From contig CP141143.1 in NCBI GenBank assembly GCA_035235625.1, positions 25,279,092 to 25,343,091 of the forward strand: DNA of 64,000 bases. Reading direction: 5' to 3'. The stretch comes from Saururus chinensis (Eukaryota; Streptophyta; Magnoliopsida; Piperales; Saururaceae). A program made the translations under genes and the position numbers. Positions 1 through 11,593 of this stretch are shown here, in pieces; the stretch's first letter is position 1; every line of letters begins with the position of its first letter. Below the pieces are notes generated by a model that worked only from the letters and a program-made list of their open reading frames with translations, did not search any database and had not been told where the DNA came from.

Positions 1-370
1 AAAGGACTATTTTTCTTGTAAGCATTCAGGAAAGGGACGTGCTTCTCCATCCCTACTTTGTAGCCCTCCATGAGCACCCCCTACCTTCTCTGCTACATCG
101 TCATATTTTTTTTTCTTCCCCCTTTCCTGAAGGCATAATTCTTATATAACTTCACAACAAGGATGAACCCATTACTCATTAAGTACTTGTATAGGAATGC
201 AACCTTATATATACATTAAATGGGCACCTAATTTCTAATTTTTAATATATAAAGAAAATTAAGTGGCGTATTATTTTTGTCAAATTTTTTATATTACTCT
301 TTCTTTTATAATTTTATTATATATAAAATAAATTAAGTAAATATAGAACTTTCTTTTTCATACTATTTTA
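1..370. other. AT-rich intergenic DNA
   Basis: The sequence is AT-rich with long T and A runs. I see no coding signal and no recognisable repeat edge. Confidence 0.5.
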
Positions 371-1720
371 CCTATATTTTTTATCCTTAATTCTAATTTT
401 ATCTATGTTTTATATCTTTATACCCTTTAATACAAGTTTTAATTATTATATAATTTGAGGATATTTTATCAAAACTATTTATTAGCATCCTCTTATATGC
501 TTATAATATGTTAACTTCACAGTTGACATTATTTTTTTATTTTAACTTTGTAATTTTATATCTTATAATCTCAAACGTAATTTCTTATATTCTTGATAGT
601 GTTCCAATGCTCTTGACGAATTCTATCAAAAGAGATTTTATTTATATGATACATGTTCGGATTTGTGTATATTTTAATACCCTTAGAAAATTCCTAAAGA
701 GTTTATTAAATAAGACTTAGTGTCATACTAGTCCTAAATATGAGTACATGCTCCACGGTACAAAGTCATATGATACAACTATCTTTGAGATTTAAACTCA
801 TAATTACCTATAATGAGTGTATTTGAGTAAATATAAAACTTGTATGTATAATTTACGATTATTATAATCTTAAAAGCATATATTGTAACTATAGCTTGTA
901 CGGGAGAGCTTTGTTCAATATTTTTTATATTCAGACATGTAATGTGAGTGCATTCTTGTTAGTGCTATATAAAGCCAATTCGATGATACTAGAATTTTTA
1001 TATAATATATATTTAAACATGTAATGTGAGTGCATTCTTGCTAGTGCTACATAAAGCCAATTCGATGACACTAGAATTTTTATATTCGGACAATTATACC
1101 TATTTTTTATCTTTAATTCTTATTTTACCCATATTTTATATACTTATTTTTAATATAAATTTAAATTGGTATGTGATTTGAAGATATTGTAGTAAAATTA
1201 TTTACTTAGATTTTTTTAGATGTCTTACCACGTTTCAACATAATACTAGGAGCTAATATAACGTGAACCCTATGTTTCAGGTTATGTTGATTTTAATTTT
1301 GTAATATTATATCTTGCATTCCCTAACTTAGATTTGTGCATTTTTTGTATTTATTAGAAAGCTCTCAACAAGTTCTATCAAATGAGATTATATTTGTATG
1401 TTTTTTCAAATTTTTTGTAAGCCTCATGTGTACAACACACTTTTTGATAATAATTTTTTTTATTTTTACCTATATTATACATGTTGGGATTCACATATTT
1501 TGTATGCTCTTTAAAAATTCCCAAAGAGCTCTATCAAATGACGCATACCATCAAAGCAGTCCTAAATATGAATAGCATGGTTTAAAGCACAAAGTCCTTC
1601 GATACCATTGTCTTCACCGAACTATGACATAATATTTAGCCTATGAGATTTAGAATTGTAGTGGTTGATTACAAATGTATTTAAGTTAATACAGAATTTG
1701 TATATATAATTTCTAATCAT
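371..1720. repeat. Diverged duplicated AT-rich repeat with an internal 82 bp direct repeat
   Basis: Two diverged copies of a several-hundred-base unit lie in the same orientation. Shared blocks include the poly-T opening at about 372 and 1,099, and the phrase CCTAAATATGA at about 732 and 1,561. Between them an 82 bp direct repeat starts at 935 and again at 1,017, each beginning ACATGTAATGTGAGTGC and ending in AGAATTTTTAT. The small open frames here (508-720, 1,336-1,575) are AT-rich and are mirrored between the copies, so I do not treat them as genes. Confidence 0.55.
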
Positions 1721-2229
1721 TAGGGGAAAAAATTTTAAGCAGGAAGGTAAAAAAGTTAACTAAAATAGGCATGGGTTTTGTAAAAGAAAACCAAATTAGA
1801 GATAGGTTCTATAAAAGAAAACCAAAATGGGTTGCATTTAGTGCAAATCACACTCATACGTGTGAGAGATGATTTGAAAACATGGCACATATACCCTTTA
1901 CACAAAGAACTGCCATTGTGCATAGTGAAGAACCACGACTCCTCCCATCATAACCTGTGCCATTGCCACCCATACTCCATTGAAATCTCTCCATCTTCTA
2001 CCACAACAGCCAGTCCTCCTGCATCAGCTACCTCTCCAAATTGGAAACACCTCCACCTTGGCTTCCTCTCCTTTCCGACTTCCATCTGTTTTCCGGCTCC
2101 CGTCTCCCACAGCAGCAAGAGGAAGATCCAAATGTCATTCAACAAGCAAGTAAGCACCCTCAATGATAGCTTTAGCTTTTCAATTTTTCATGTTGATCTC
2201 CTTTGAAAGAAGATCAATTTGTAATGCAT
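1721..2229. other. Unassigned intergenic DNA
   Basis: Mixed-composition sequence. Open frames exist on both strands across 1,832-2,206, but neither resembles a protein I know and the two overlap each other. No repeat edge was recognised. Confidence 0.35.
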
Positions 2230-2470
2230 TTGCGATGGATTGAGAGGGGAGCTGTGATGTAATTGTGGTAGGTAGGGATGATTGTGCTGCGATGGGGGCA
2301 ATGAGGGTTCGATGGGGATTGGGGGCAGTGATGAAGAATGGGGGATGGGGGCTGCGATGGGGAATGGGGGGTTGGGGTAAGGGGGGCTAGGGGGACTATG
2401 ATGCGATGGGGGTAAGGGGAGCTAGGGGGATTATGTTGCGATGGGGACAAGGGGGTGTGATGGGCAATGG
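2230..2470. repeat. G-rich imperfect minisatellite
   Basis: Runs of four to six G separated by AT, TGAT or AATG recur many times on the plus strand, in variants of GATGGGGG. The strand asymmetry is extreme: the minus strand is almost pure C/A/T, giving a spurious Pro/His/Ser-rich open frame at 2,214-2,552. The run spacing is compatible with G-quadruplex folding. Confidence 0.6.
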
Positions 2471-4100
2471 AACCTAAGTTAAAGCGCAAATTTAAAATTA
2501 AATAAAATTGCCTTAGTTGTGATGGCCTCTGGGTGGGTAGGCCACCCCCCAATCCCTATTATAAACAAGACCCCAAGCTGGATTGTTGGTGCTCTACAAC
2601 CAAATTCGCACAAGAATTTTTACGTAGAAACCCAACCAAGGAAAAATTGTAGGAGACTTTGTCTAGATTAATTATGCACTATGTGAACCTGATATTACAA
2701 AATTACCGATTACAAAGACAAAAGACTTCTTCATTTTCTTCAAATGGTTGGTTCTTCACCTCAGTCTTGAATTATAAACCCACCACTCCTTGATTGTTTA
2801 CCGGTCATAGCTTGATCTTCTCCTCCTTTTGTATTCTTTTGATCAAAGCCAATCTTTTACCTCCTCCTTGGAATGAATCTTCAATTCATTTTATCTTCTC
2901 AACAATAACCTTCAGCAAACACCATGTCTCTTATGTGTTTTGCATATTAATCTCACATCTCATCACTTTTTTGTATTTACGGTTAAGATTTTCTCAATCT
3001 AGAAGACAACTCTTTCAAAACTCTATTAGAGTAACAACTCCACACAAGCACTCTAGGTTTTCTGTCTTCCTCTATCACGTTCAAATTCCTTCTTATACTC
3101 TCAAGCCCTAAAAGGAATAAAACTTCAACTAGAAATCTAAATCAAACTAAAACATCTTAAATTAGATAACATGCCTCTCCAGCGATCGATCATTTTCATA
3201 GGGTGATTGATTACTCCCTGCATTTTTCCTCATGACTATTCCATTTGATTGATCCTTTCACCTAGAGATTGATCACTAACTCTCATCTTTGTTCTATACA
3301 TAGTATTTTTGGGTGTCAATAGATCATTCACAAAAGTGATCAATCGTTCTTACAGTTTTCAAAGATTTAGCTACAATTCATCAGTGATTGATCGTTCACA
3401 CCTGGCAATTGATTGTTCTAACCAAATTTCTTATTATTAAATATTCAAATCTCCAAACCTCTTCATTCTTTCACCAAAGGTCTCGTTTACTCTAAAGGGT
3501 GTGAATGTGATGTGTATGCATGTTTTTACCTATCAAAAACATGGATTTGTGTCTTCCTTTCATTCTACCTTCATAAATCATTCATTAGACTATAAATTAA
3601 CTCAAAATACACGTTAATGACATTATTTTGATTACCAAAATAAGTCAATACATGACATAAGGACAATATGTTCTTACAAAGGAGTTGTGTTAGAGTCAAA
3701 ACAAAGGTTGGTTTGTTTGTGTCATTGTAATTGTCTTACTTGCTAGTAGTGCATTGATTTGGCTCCTTGTTGGTACTAATGTGGTTTTTTACCCAAGTGT
3801 TTTCACATTAAATGGTTGTGTGTTCATGTGTGGATTAAATGCATTAAGTTTGATAAATTGATTCATCGTGAGTGCGCATAGAGATTAGTTTTATTATTTC
3901 TGCTCTATAAGAAAATTCTGCACAAAGAAGTCATATCTCGTAGTCTTTATCTTTGTTAGATAATCGGACTAAGGGCAATGTAGTGATCCGCTAGATTGAG
4001 AGATGGATATTAAACTCGCAACTCTTGGATCTACCCTTAATTTATGTATACCCTCATTGCCAATCTGCTATATGTGGACCAATCAGGCTTCACATTTAGT
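2471..4100 (+). repeat. Dispersed repeat, family A copy 1 (probably LTR-retroelement debris)
   Basis: A block at about 3,170-3,720 carries repeated GATCGATC/GATTGATC motifs, then a conserved string around 3,505-3,540 reading GTGTATGCATGTTTTTACC. The same series recurs at 12,130-12,560 in the same orientation and, in reverse, near 46,690. About 2,590-2,660 resembles the non-coding part of an LTR element. No terminal repeats or target duplication could be fixed. Confidence 0.4.
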
Positions 4101-6470
4101 ATTTTTGGGAAGACGGCCTCCTTCTAGTCATTAAACGTTACCCTCTTCCTTGGTCTTCCCATGAATGAGCTGAGGGATGGGGATTCAACTGAATAGTACT
4201 TCATGTACGATATCAAAGAATGATAGTGATATTTTGAACAAGCTCAAGGCGAGGAACACATGAATGGAGGACAAACTGAGGCTTGCTCTACTATATATGA
4301 TAGTTGTATTCCTCCTCGACAAAGCAAAGGGGGATAGATGACTTGAAGTATTGGCTCTTAGTGGAGGAGGAGAGACTCAGATTCTTCAATGCCCACCCTT
4401 GGGGGAAGATGGTCTACCAAGCCTTGAGGCAAGCAATGAGGAATGAAGACGATTCATTATACAAAAATAGGGTAAACTTATTTGGATGTTCAGAAGTTTT
4501 ATAGGTATGTGTTTCTTAAATATATTTGTATGACATAACTTACTACTTTTACTACTTACTTGCATATGATTTTTACTTTTCACATGAACTTTTGGTATGT
4601 CTTTCCCTTTCAATACTAGTACTTTAACATATCTCCTTCCATTGTGGGTATCGAGCAGTGCACCAATGAGTGACCAAGAATTCGGCAATGGAGTGTGTAT
4701 ATTGTGCATTGGATATAAAGCAAAACATCTGAATGATGTAAGAGCAAGTTGTCCACTCCATTAAAGTCATCAATGAACAGGAGCAAATGTTTGTTGTGAC
4801 TAGGGCCCTAGTAGTGTTGGAGAAGATAGAGGAGGCATGTGATTTAGAGGATAGGGGCGATGAGGCATCATCTATACCTCCTACACCTCCATCATCTTTG
4901 AAGAGAGCATGTGATGAGGCATCCCGCCCCCATGATCCCCTCGAGAAGACAACATGGGCCAGTTGGAGTGGAGCCCTCCTTGAGACATGAGCCCTCCTCC
5001 ACATATGCATGAGGCGGCATCCCATGACTCCCTGCCATGGAGGATCTTTGCTGAACCCATGAGCCTTCCCACCTAGCTGCAAGAAAATGCATCCCTTGAC
5101 TCCTAGCCAAATAGGACCCCTCCTGTAAGCATGAGCACCCCAAGACATGCATGGGGAGGGATCTCTCAATGTTCACAACCCATGGGGAGACATGGTGCCA
5201 AGGTTAATAGAGGTCTGGGTCCCACTTTCAAAAGGAGGGCTATAACTTTGGAGGCTCATGAGGAATTGATACATTAGCTGTTGGAGACCTTTTAGTACAT
5301 TTACCATGGCAACATGTGGCTGAGGGAGGAAAACAGCAAGCTAAAGTACAAACAATAGAGGGAAATCTACTCCCTAGAACAATGGTGTAGGGTGCTTGAG
5401 AATGCCTTTCAAGTGAAGATGGCTAGCAAAGCAATGACCCCACGGCTAACACATGTGCATAGTGATGAGCCATTTTCTCCTCACTTGTCAAACACCCGCT
5501 TGAAGAAAAAAGAAACAAAGTCATTATTGTAGTAGAGGATTTTTTTTTTTTACATTGTTGAGATAGCTTCCTCCCCTCACCTCCCTCATGTTCCGGTTTC
5601 CAGTCTAGACAATTTGAAAGAGTGGCATCCTCTACCACTGACCAACCTTGCATCCCCCAAAATGAAGAAGGACAGAAGGATATGCCCCCTCCAGCGAAGG
5701 GACCCGGAACCAATGGCAAAGAACTTCGACTACTGGATCAGCTTATAGTTGACGTTGCAACATAGGGTAAGGAGATTACCCCTTGGTGAGATTATGTGGA
5801 GATCGAGGGTAAGGCCTCTACTAGCTTGCCTTCGGTTATTGCAATTCCATTGGATTCTACATATGCCTGATTAGTCGTTGTGTCCATCATTGACCTTAAG
5901 GCACTTTTGGTAAGCTTCTTACAACCTATACAAAATGGAATTTCAATGCCCTCTTTATTTAGATTAGAAGCATCAATTTCTATCACCCTCTTTTATTTTG
6001 CAGGATGGATATGAACAATAACAAAAGGATTCTTCCAAGCCAACATCCTATGCCAAGGGCATTGTTGGGGCCCAGCCATCGAAGCACTTTCTTTTGTGAT
6101 CATGCAGTGAAGTGCAAGATTAGGGAAGGCCCAGAGGATGAGTTTCACATCCTCGACAAAGATGAGACCTTGTGGATCTCATATAGAAAATCTTGCAGGA
6201 GCTTAGATTCCACAATATAGGGTTGTTGGGGGCTTACTTGTCACTATCGCTAACTTACTGAGGATAAGGTGGAGAGGGAATGCTGGTGAGGAGGATATGG
6301 GGGATGATGTAGGTTTGTTTGACAACTTTGTTGTCAATGCATACATTGCGCTGCTCCAGAATTATGTGGAAGAAGGGGAGTTGGATAATGAAAGGCATCC
6401 CAAAGTTTATATTTTGACCCACATTTTCTTGCAAGTATTGGGCCATCTAATCATGCTTTCTCTTTATCTT
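4100..6470 (+). pseudogene. Decayed Ulp1-transposon-type protein gene
   Basis: A frame at 4,304-4,504 reads as a short domain containing RFFNAHPWGKMVYQAL. This Trp-Gly signature is typical of the N-terminal DUF1985-like region of plant proteins that carry a C-terminal Ulp1 peptidase and usually belong to Mutator-like elements. About 5,290-5,520 gives a Lys/Glu-rich linker. At 6,005-6,220 comes DEFHILDKDETLWISYRKS, and at 6,297-6,506 VNAYIALLQNYVEEGELDNE, which resembles the start of the Ulp1 part. The pieces are in different frames with stops between them, and the catalytic Cys box is not found. I read it as a relic of the same class as the gene at 16.7-21.2 kb. The family call rests on motif memory and is moderate. 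Confidence 0.5.
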
Positions 6471-6866
6471 TTTTCTCATTTACCTACTTTGATTTGTACT
6501 TGCTAGAAATTTCAAATTGGATTCATCAACATGTGACCAATGCGTACATGTGACAAATGGTTTGATTTGTGCCTTTTAGAGTTCACCTAAATATTTTTCT
6601 ACACTATTAGTGTAAGGTCCCTAATTTTTCTACGATTTTCTATGATTTTCCTGCTATTTGTTTGGTCATTTTCGGCAGGAAAATGTGATTTTTCAGTGTA
6701 TGTGTATTTGTATATTTTACCCCATATTTATACCCGTAGAGTCGGGTGTGGGGCTTAGTCGTAGGCCATGGGCCTTGCTGCACGCTTACGGCGCGAATTT
6801 TGGAGGTTCGACGCGTAACGAGTGAGTTAATGCGCGTTGAGTATACGTTTGGAAAAAAAAAAAAGA

Positions 6867-6892
6867 GGGATCGGGATCGCGATCCCGATCCC
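6867..6892. repeat. 26 bp perfect palindrome built from GGGATC/GATCCC
   Basis: Bases 6,867-6,892 are identical to their reverse complement, centred between 6,879 and 6,880. The arm is GGGATCGGGATCG. It follows an A12 run and opens the GC-rich block of the giant LTR. The second LTR copy lacks it. Confidence 0.9.
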
Positions 6893-6899
6893 GATCCAC

Positions 6900-8700
6900 T
6901 GGATGGTGAACAATGTGCCGCCCCCCTCCTTTGCATCTGTTCCCTGTGCCCGGCCGCTGGCAGGCCGCAGGACGCCGGCACAAGCTCTGCCCCGGCGGTG
7001 CGACGCCGAGGGGCCACTGCCCCGGCCGCCCACGGCCGCGCCGCCTCCTCCCCCGATTTGCCCTCTCTCCCCTCTGTTTCATTTGCGCCGCCGCCGCCGT
7101 GAGCTAGCGAGGGCCAGACGGCCGCCCACAGCTCCGCCATGGGCTGGCGACGGCGGGAGGACACTCCTCCCGGCCCCAGACGGCCTCTGCTCCGCCGTCC
7201 CGCTCCGTTTTCCCCATTTGCCTCTGTTTTCCGCCCCCTCTGTATCGTGCCGTTCTGCCGCCGCCATGGGCCGGCACGGCCTGACCGGCCAGCCACGGCT
7301 CCGCCCTGGGCCGGCGACGGTGGGAGGCCATCCCTCCCGGCCCGGTGGGCCTCCATTCCGCTGCCCCGTCCTCATCCCCCTCTCTGCCCTGTTCCGCCAA
7401 CGCACTGTTTTGGGTAAACAGTGGCCGTCAGCGGTGATCTGTGGCTGACACAACCTTCCTCCAGCCTCGCCTTGCTCCGACGAAGGCAGTGGACTACACC
7501 TCTATGCCCGGTCCCGCCTCCGCCCTCCCTCTTTTCTCCGGCCAGTACGTTTTATCGTACGATTTTCCGGTGGGTTGTCACCGTTACCGTTGGCTTGTGA
7601 GGGCAGCCCGGCTGCTGTGGGCTCCGCCCCGGCCTGGCGATGGCCCAGGGACGACCCCACCCACCTGGACCGATTCAGCCTCCGTCCCCATGGCTGCTCC
7701 GCCCTTATGGGTTTTCCCCAGTCAGCCCCTTTGTGTTGGCTTTTGACGCCATCGGCATTGGCCGATAGTGGCCGAATGGCCACCGAGGATTCCGCCTCAG
7801 TCTAGTAACGACTAGAGACGGTCCCACCTCGCATGGTTTGATTGCCTCTGACCTGTGCCTTTCCTTGTGGCCCGTAGCCACAAGTAGTTCCATCTTACCG
7901 ACACGTTTGCCCGTTGACCCCTCTTGCCCATTTTATGCCGTCGGTACCGGACGGCCTCTGGCAAGAGTTTGTATGACTTACTTTGACAGAAGGTGGACGA
8001 GTTCACCTGCACAAGCCTTGGCTAGTGACGGCCTCGTGGCCTTTGCTCAACCCTGAACCTTCCCCTTGCCCAATACCGTGCGAGATGCACAGCTACCCGC
8101 ACCATTAGTTTTGGTTGTGGGTAGTGATCGGCGATGTCGCCGCTTAGATTGGCCACCGCTAGGGCCTTAGTCCTGTTGGCCTTTTGTGGGCCTTGGGTCG
8201 TCTTCGTTCAGCCCTCTCCCCCGCCCCTTTGGGTCGTGTGTGCATGTGGCCACGCGTGTACTTCTGGGTTAGGCGCCGCATTCGCGCCGCCTGACCATCG
8301 GTTGGCTTTGCCACCAATTGGAGTTGACACAGAGCCGTCCTCCACCTCTCCTTTGTCCTCGAGTGTTGCCCCACGCTCTCCGCCCATATGTGGGCCCTTG
8401 TTGACATGAAATCGTCGCCGTTGGGTGCTGTCCACGGCCGATTTCGAACGTCTTGTGGCTGGTTGAGCACGTCTTAGCCACCGGCCCATCTTCAGTGAGT
8501 ACACCATCGACCTATGGTCGCACCGCCACTTATGTTGGCATGATATTTCTCCCGGCCACCCTAGTGTGCCGCCATGGATCACTTGTTTTGCCACATTGAT
8601 TTCTGACACCCTGTTTGGCCGTTATTGTTTCCGGCACTTCCTAAATCCTCGGGACAGCAACTCTCTCAGCCAGGCAACGGTTTTGACCTCCAACTCTGCC
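6900..8700. other. GC- and CpG-rich block inside the giant LTR
   Basis: GC content rises sharply against AT-rich surroundings, with many CCG, CGG and GCC words. Several long overlapping open frames occur on both strands (for example 6,640-7,356 minus and 6,837-7,448 plus). They are low-complexity Arg/Gly/Pro/Ala translations with no domain and are a composition effect. A matching but shorter block lies at about 51,600-52,960 in the second LTR copy. Confidence 0.6.
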
Positions 8701-8941
8701 GCCGATGCCGCCACCATCGTGTGCTCGCCATCGAATGTCATGATTACAAGGTAGGGGAGCTTTGAACTCGTAAATTCATGATAGCATGCTTTGAATGAGT
8801 AATAGCATGCTAGGATTGTATGATTCCATGCTTTGGATGTTAAGTAACGATATGATTACATGATGTATGTGTAAGCATGATTATATGATATGTTGAAATG
8901 CATATGACATGCATGTTGGCTGTAAGTATGTTGGATGTATG

Positions 8942-9125
8942 TATGCATGTGCTAGTGATGGCTAGCGTGCATGTTTAGAGTATGTTTGGATTATGCATGT
9001 GCTAGTGATGGCTAGCATGCATGTTTGGAGTATGAATGAATTATGCATGTGCTAGTGATGGCTAGTGTGTATGTTTGACGTATGTATGCATGTGCTAGTG
9101 ATGGCTAGCGTGCATGTTTGTAAGT
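8942..9125. repeat. Tandem repeat, about 50 bp x 4
   Basis: The core ATGCATGTGCTAGTGATGG recurs at about 8,943, 8,993, 9,043 and 9,086, giving periods of 50, 50 and 43 bp. The same array is found at 53,113-53,345 in the second LTR copy. Confidence 0.85.
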
Positions 9126-9870
9126 TACATATGTATGACCGTATGTGTATGTTATACGTATGTTTGAGACATACATATGTATGATGGCTATTGCTTATGA
9201 TATGGTTATGTGTAAGTGTATGTGGGCAGAGGTATGGGCGATGGACAGTAAGAGGTGGTAGAGACTTTGTCTGAATTTGGATACGGTTGTGTAAGTGTAT
9301 GACAGAGGATAAGAGTATGACGGGCAAGGATTAGAATGGATCGGTTTGGGTTGGATTGTATGTTGGGCGTTTGTCAGACAGTAAGAGTGTTCATAATTGT
9401 ACAAGCATAACGTACAGATTATGAAGTGAAAAGTAAGTATAATAAGTGAGATATAAGTAAGAGGGCGACAACTGGGTTGGCTCTGAGGAGCGTTATTTGA
9501 GGATGTTAGTGTAAACTGATTTGGCCATAAGATGGATGGCGAAGTATGTAAGACTGTAAAGGTTTGTTGTACGGTGAGTTTTGTCCATGATGTGGACGGG
9601 TAAGTGAAGTCTGTTGCCTTGACGAACTTGGGTTTCGAATCGGGCTCAGCTTCGGTTTGACCAGTTGAGGACTGTGAGGTTGTGTGGCATAATTGTACCG
9701 TATAATGTACTTAATTCAAACTTGAATTATAAGCACAGCTAATGATAGCGTTGTGAGTTTGAGACCTGAGGGTTCGACGGATTAAGTTCCGTGTTTGTGC
9801 TAGCCGATAATGAGTCGGCTGAGCTTTTCTCATGTCTTGCCATGCTGTTTATCCTGCGGGATGTTGTTTG

Positions 9871-10130
9871 TGTGCTGTATAGAGCACTGGACGTCTGATG
9901 CTCTGTTGAGAGCGACATATGTTTCTAATTTGGTCTGTGTGCTGTATAAGCCCAGACGTTTGATGCTCTATTGAGAGCGATGTACGTTTCTGACTTTGTC
10001 TGTGTGTTGTATGAAGCCCAGACATTTGATGCTCTATTGAGAGCGACGTATGTTTTCGATTTGGTCTGTGTGCTGTGTAAGCCCAGACGTTTGATGCTCT
10101 GTTGAGAGCGTTGTATGATTCCGCCCAAGA
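9871..10130. repeat. Tandem repeat, about 64-67 bp x 4
   Basis: Four units begin TGTGCTGTAT or a close variant at about 9,871, 9,938, 10,002 and 10,069, and each contains TTTGATGCTCTATTGAGAGC or a close variant. Minus-strand open frames across the array (9,849-10,218) are repeat translations, not genes. Confidence 0.85.
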
Positions 10131-10332
10131 GTGGCATTGTATGTTTCTGCCCAAGTGGCACTGTATGTTTTCTGCCCAAGAGTGGCATTGGCACTATAAG
10201 ACCCATTATGGTGGGCAATTCTCTGGCACTATAAGACCCATTATGGTGGGCAATTCTATGACACTATAAGACCCATTATGGTGGGCGATTCTATGGCACT
10301 ATAAGACCCATTATGGTGGGCAACTGTATGAC
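10120..10332. repeat. Two short tandem arrays
   Basis: At 10,122-10,190 the phrase GCCCAAGAGTGGCATTGTAT appears three times with variation. From about 10,190 to 10,332 a 36 bp unit containing CACTATAAGACCCATTATGG is repeated four times with only a few differences, so this array is young or homogenised. Confidence 0.85.
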
Positions 10333-10554
10333 CCCTTATGTGTGGGTGTTTATGTTTGCGCGCTCAGGTAAGTAGTATCATGGATCTACTCTTACCTATT
10401 TGATCCAGTGCCCCATGAGCATTGGTGTGCCTTACCTTCGGAAAAGTCCATGGCATCTAGTCACTCCCCGGAGGTTAAGGTGTTGCCCCAATGGCATTCT
10501 TTTCCATTTCGATGCTGGAGCTTATTAGTTGTAATGAGCTTCAGTGGTCGTTGA

Positions 10555-10945
10555 TATGAGTACGACTGTATGAGTATGAGCACGACTGTAAGCGTATGAG
10601 TATGAGTATGACTGTAAAAGTATGTGTATGATCACGACTATAAGAGTATGAGTATGATTATAAGAGTATGTTTCTGAGTAAGACAGTAAGTGTGATTTTG
10701 TGTAAGCTGTACGAGTAAGGTCGTACGAGTATGATTGTACGAGTAAGGTCGTACGAGTATGATTGTACGAGTAAGGTCGTACAAGTATGCGTATATTTTA
10801 TGAGTAAGCGTACGGTGGTATGAGTAAGTTTGTAAGACCCTGGATAAGGGTGTTTGTGTAAGTTTGATTTGATAGTATGATTTTGGCATGATGGTGCCTT
10901 TGGTATGATTTTGGCACGATGGTGCATTTGGTATGTTTGTATGCG
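10555..10945. repeat. GAGTATGA/GTACGAGTAAGG tandem repeats
   Basis: Degenerate GAGTATGA units at 10,555-10,690 pass into a regular 27 bp array at 10,709-10,790 containing GTACGAGTAAGGTCGTACGA. A two-copy repeat of ATGATTTTGGCATGATGGTG follows at 10,876-10,935. The minus-strand frames at 10,638-10,999 are shadows of these repeats. Confidence 0.75.
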
Positions 10946-11593
10946 TATGAGCATGATGATGATATGCCTATTGTTCATCTTTGCGTTGCTTGAACACATG
11001 TATTTATGAACTTGATGAGTTCACCGTTTGGGTTTTCCCCTACTGGGTATTTTTCTACTGAGTATGAAAATACTCATCACCCTACTTTTTAGCCCCGTTG
11101 TACGGGGGGGTTTGCAGGTTTGTGCGGAGAGCTCCTAGAGATGGATGCTCATTTCAGCGGTGGATTGATTCCCATTGACTCAGGTATATGCTTCACTCAC
11201 TGCAAGTTTATTTGTGCCACGATCTCTTATATTGGGTGAGATGAGAAGTTAGATGTTTATTCTGGACTTTCATTTGGATCAGTCAGTGGACTATTATGGG
11301 ACTTGCACTCAGGGATGCCTGGGAGGGATTTGTATTTAAAGTCTATGATCATAGCAATTTCTTCGTACGTGTGTTTTCGAGTAGCGCCTGATGATATTTG
11401 CTTTGGCCGTACGATGTTTAACCATATGATGAAAATATTTAGATGGAAAATGGATGTTTAGTGTTTTGAATTATAAACTGTTTTATCAGGTTTTGATTTC
11501 GTCATTTTTCCTCCGATTTACAGACATTATATTGAAAAAATTTCCCGTGAATTTTAAGGAAAATGTGTGAAAAATCTCGGGCATTACAGTTAG

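Larger units (their letters stand above)
6611..11588 (+). mobile_element. Giant solo LTR, 4,978 bp
   Basis: The unit begins TGTAAGGTCCC and ends GGGCATTACA, the TG...CA ends of an LTR. The bases just outside are ATTAG (6,606-6,610) and GTTAG (11,589-11,593), a 5 bp target duplication with one mismatch. No primer site, gag or pol sequence lies inside, so this looks like a solo LTR of a very large-LTR retrotransposon, most plausibly Ty3/gypsy. A truncated second copy starts at 51,284. The interior holds a GC-rich block and at least five families of short tandem repeats, listed separately. Strand is set by the second copy and is arbitrary without coding sequence. Confidence 0.75.

Noticed and set aside
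4624-5176. 181 aa minus-strand frame
   Set aside because: It is antisense to the linker region of the Ulp1-type relic, with no recognisable domain.
6640-7453. Long open frames on both strands in the GC-rich block
   Set aside because: They overlap in several frames, are low complexity, and lie inside a non-coding LTR; high GC removes stop codons.
8942-10332. CRISPR-like repeats and spacers
   Set aside because: The repeats are adjacent tandem units without unique spacers, in a plant LTR.
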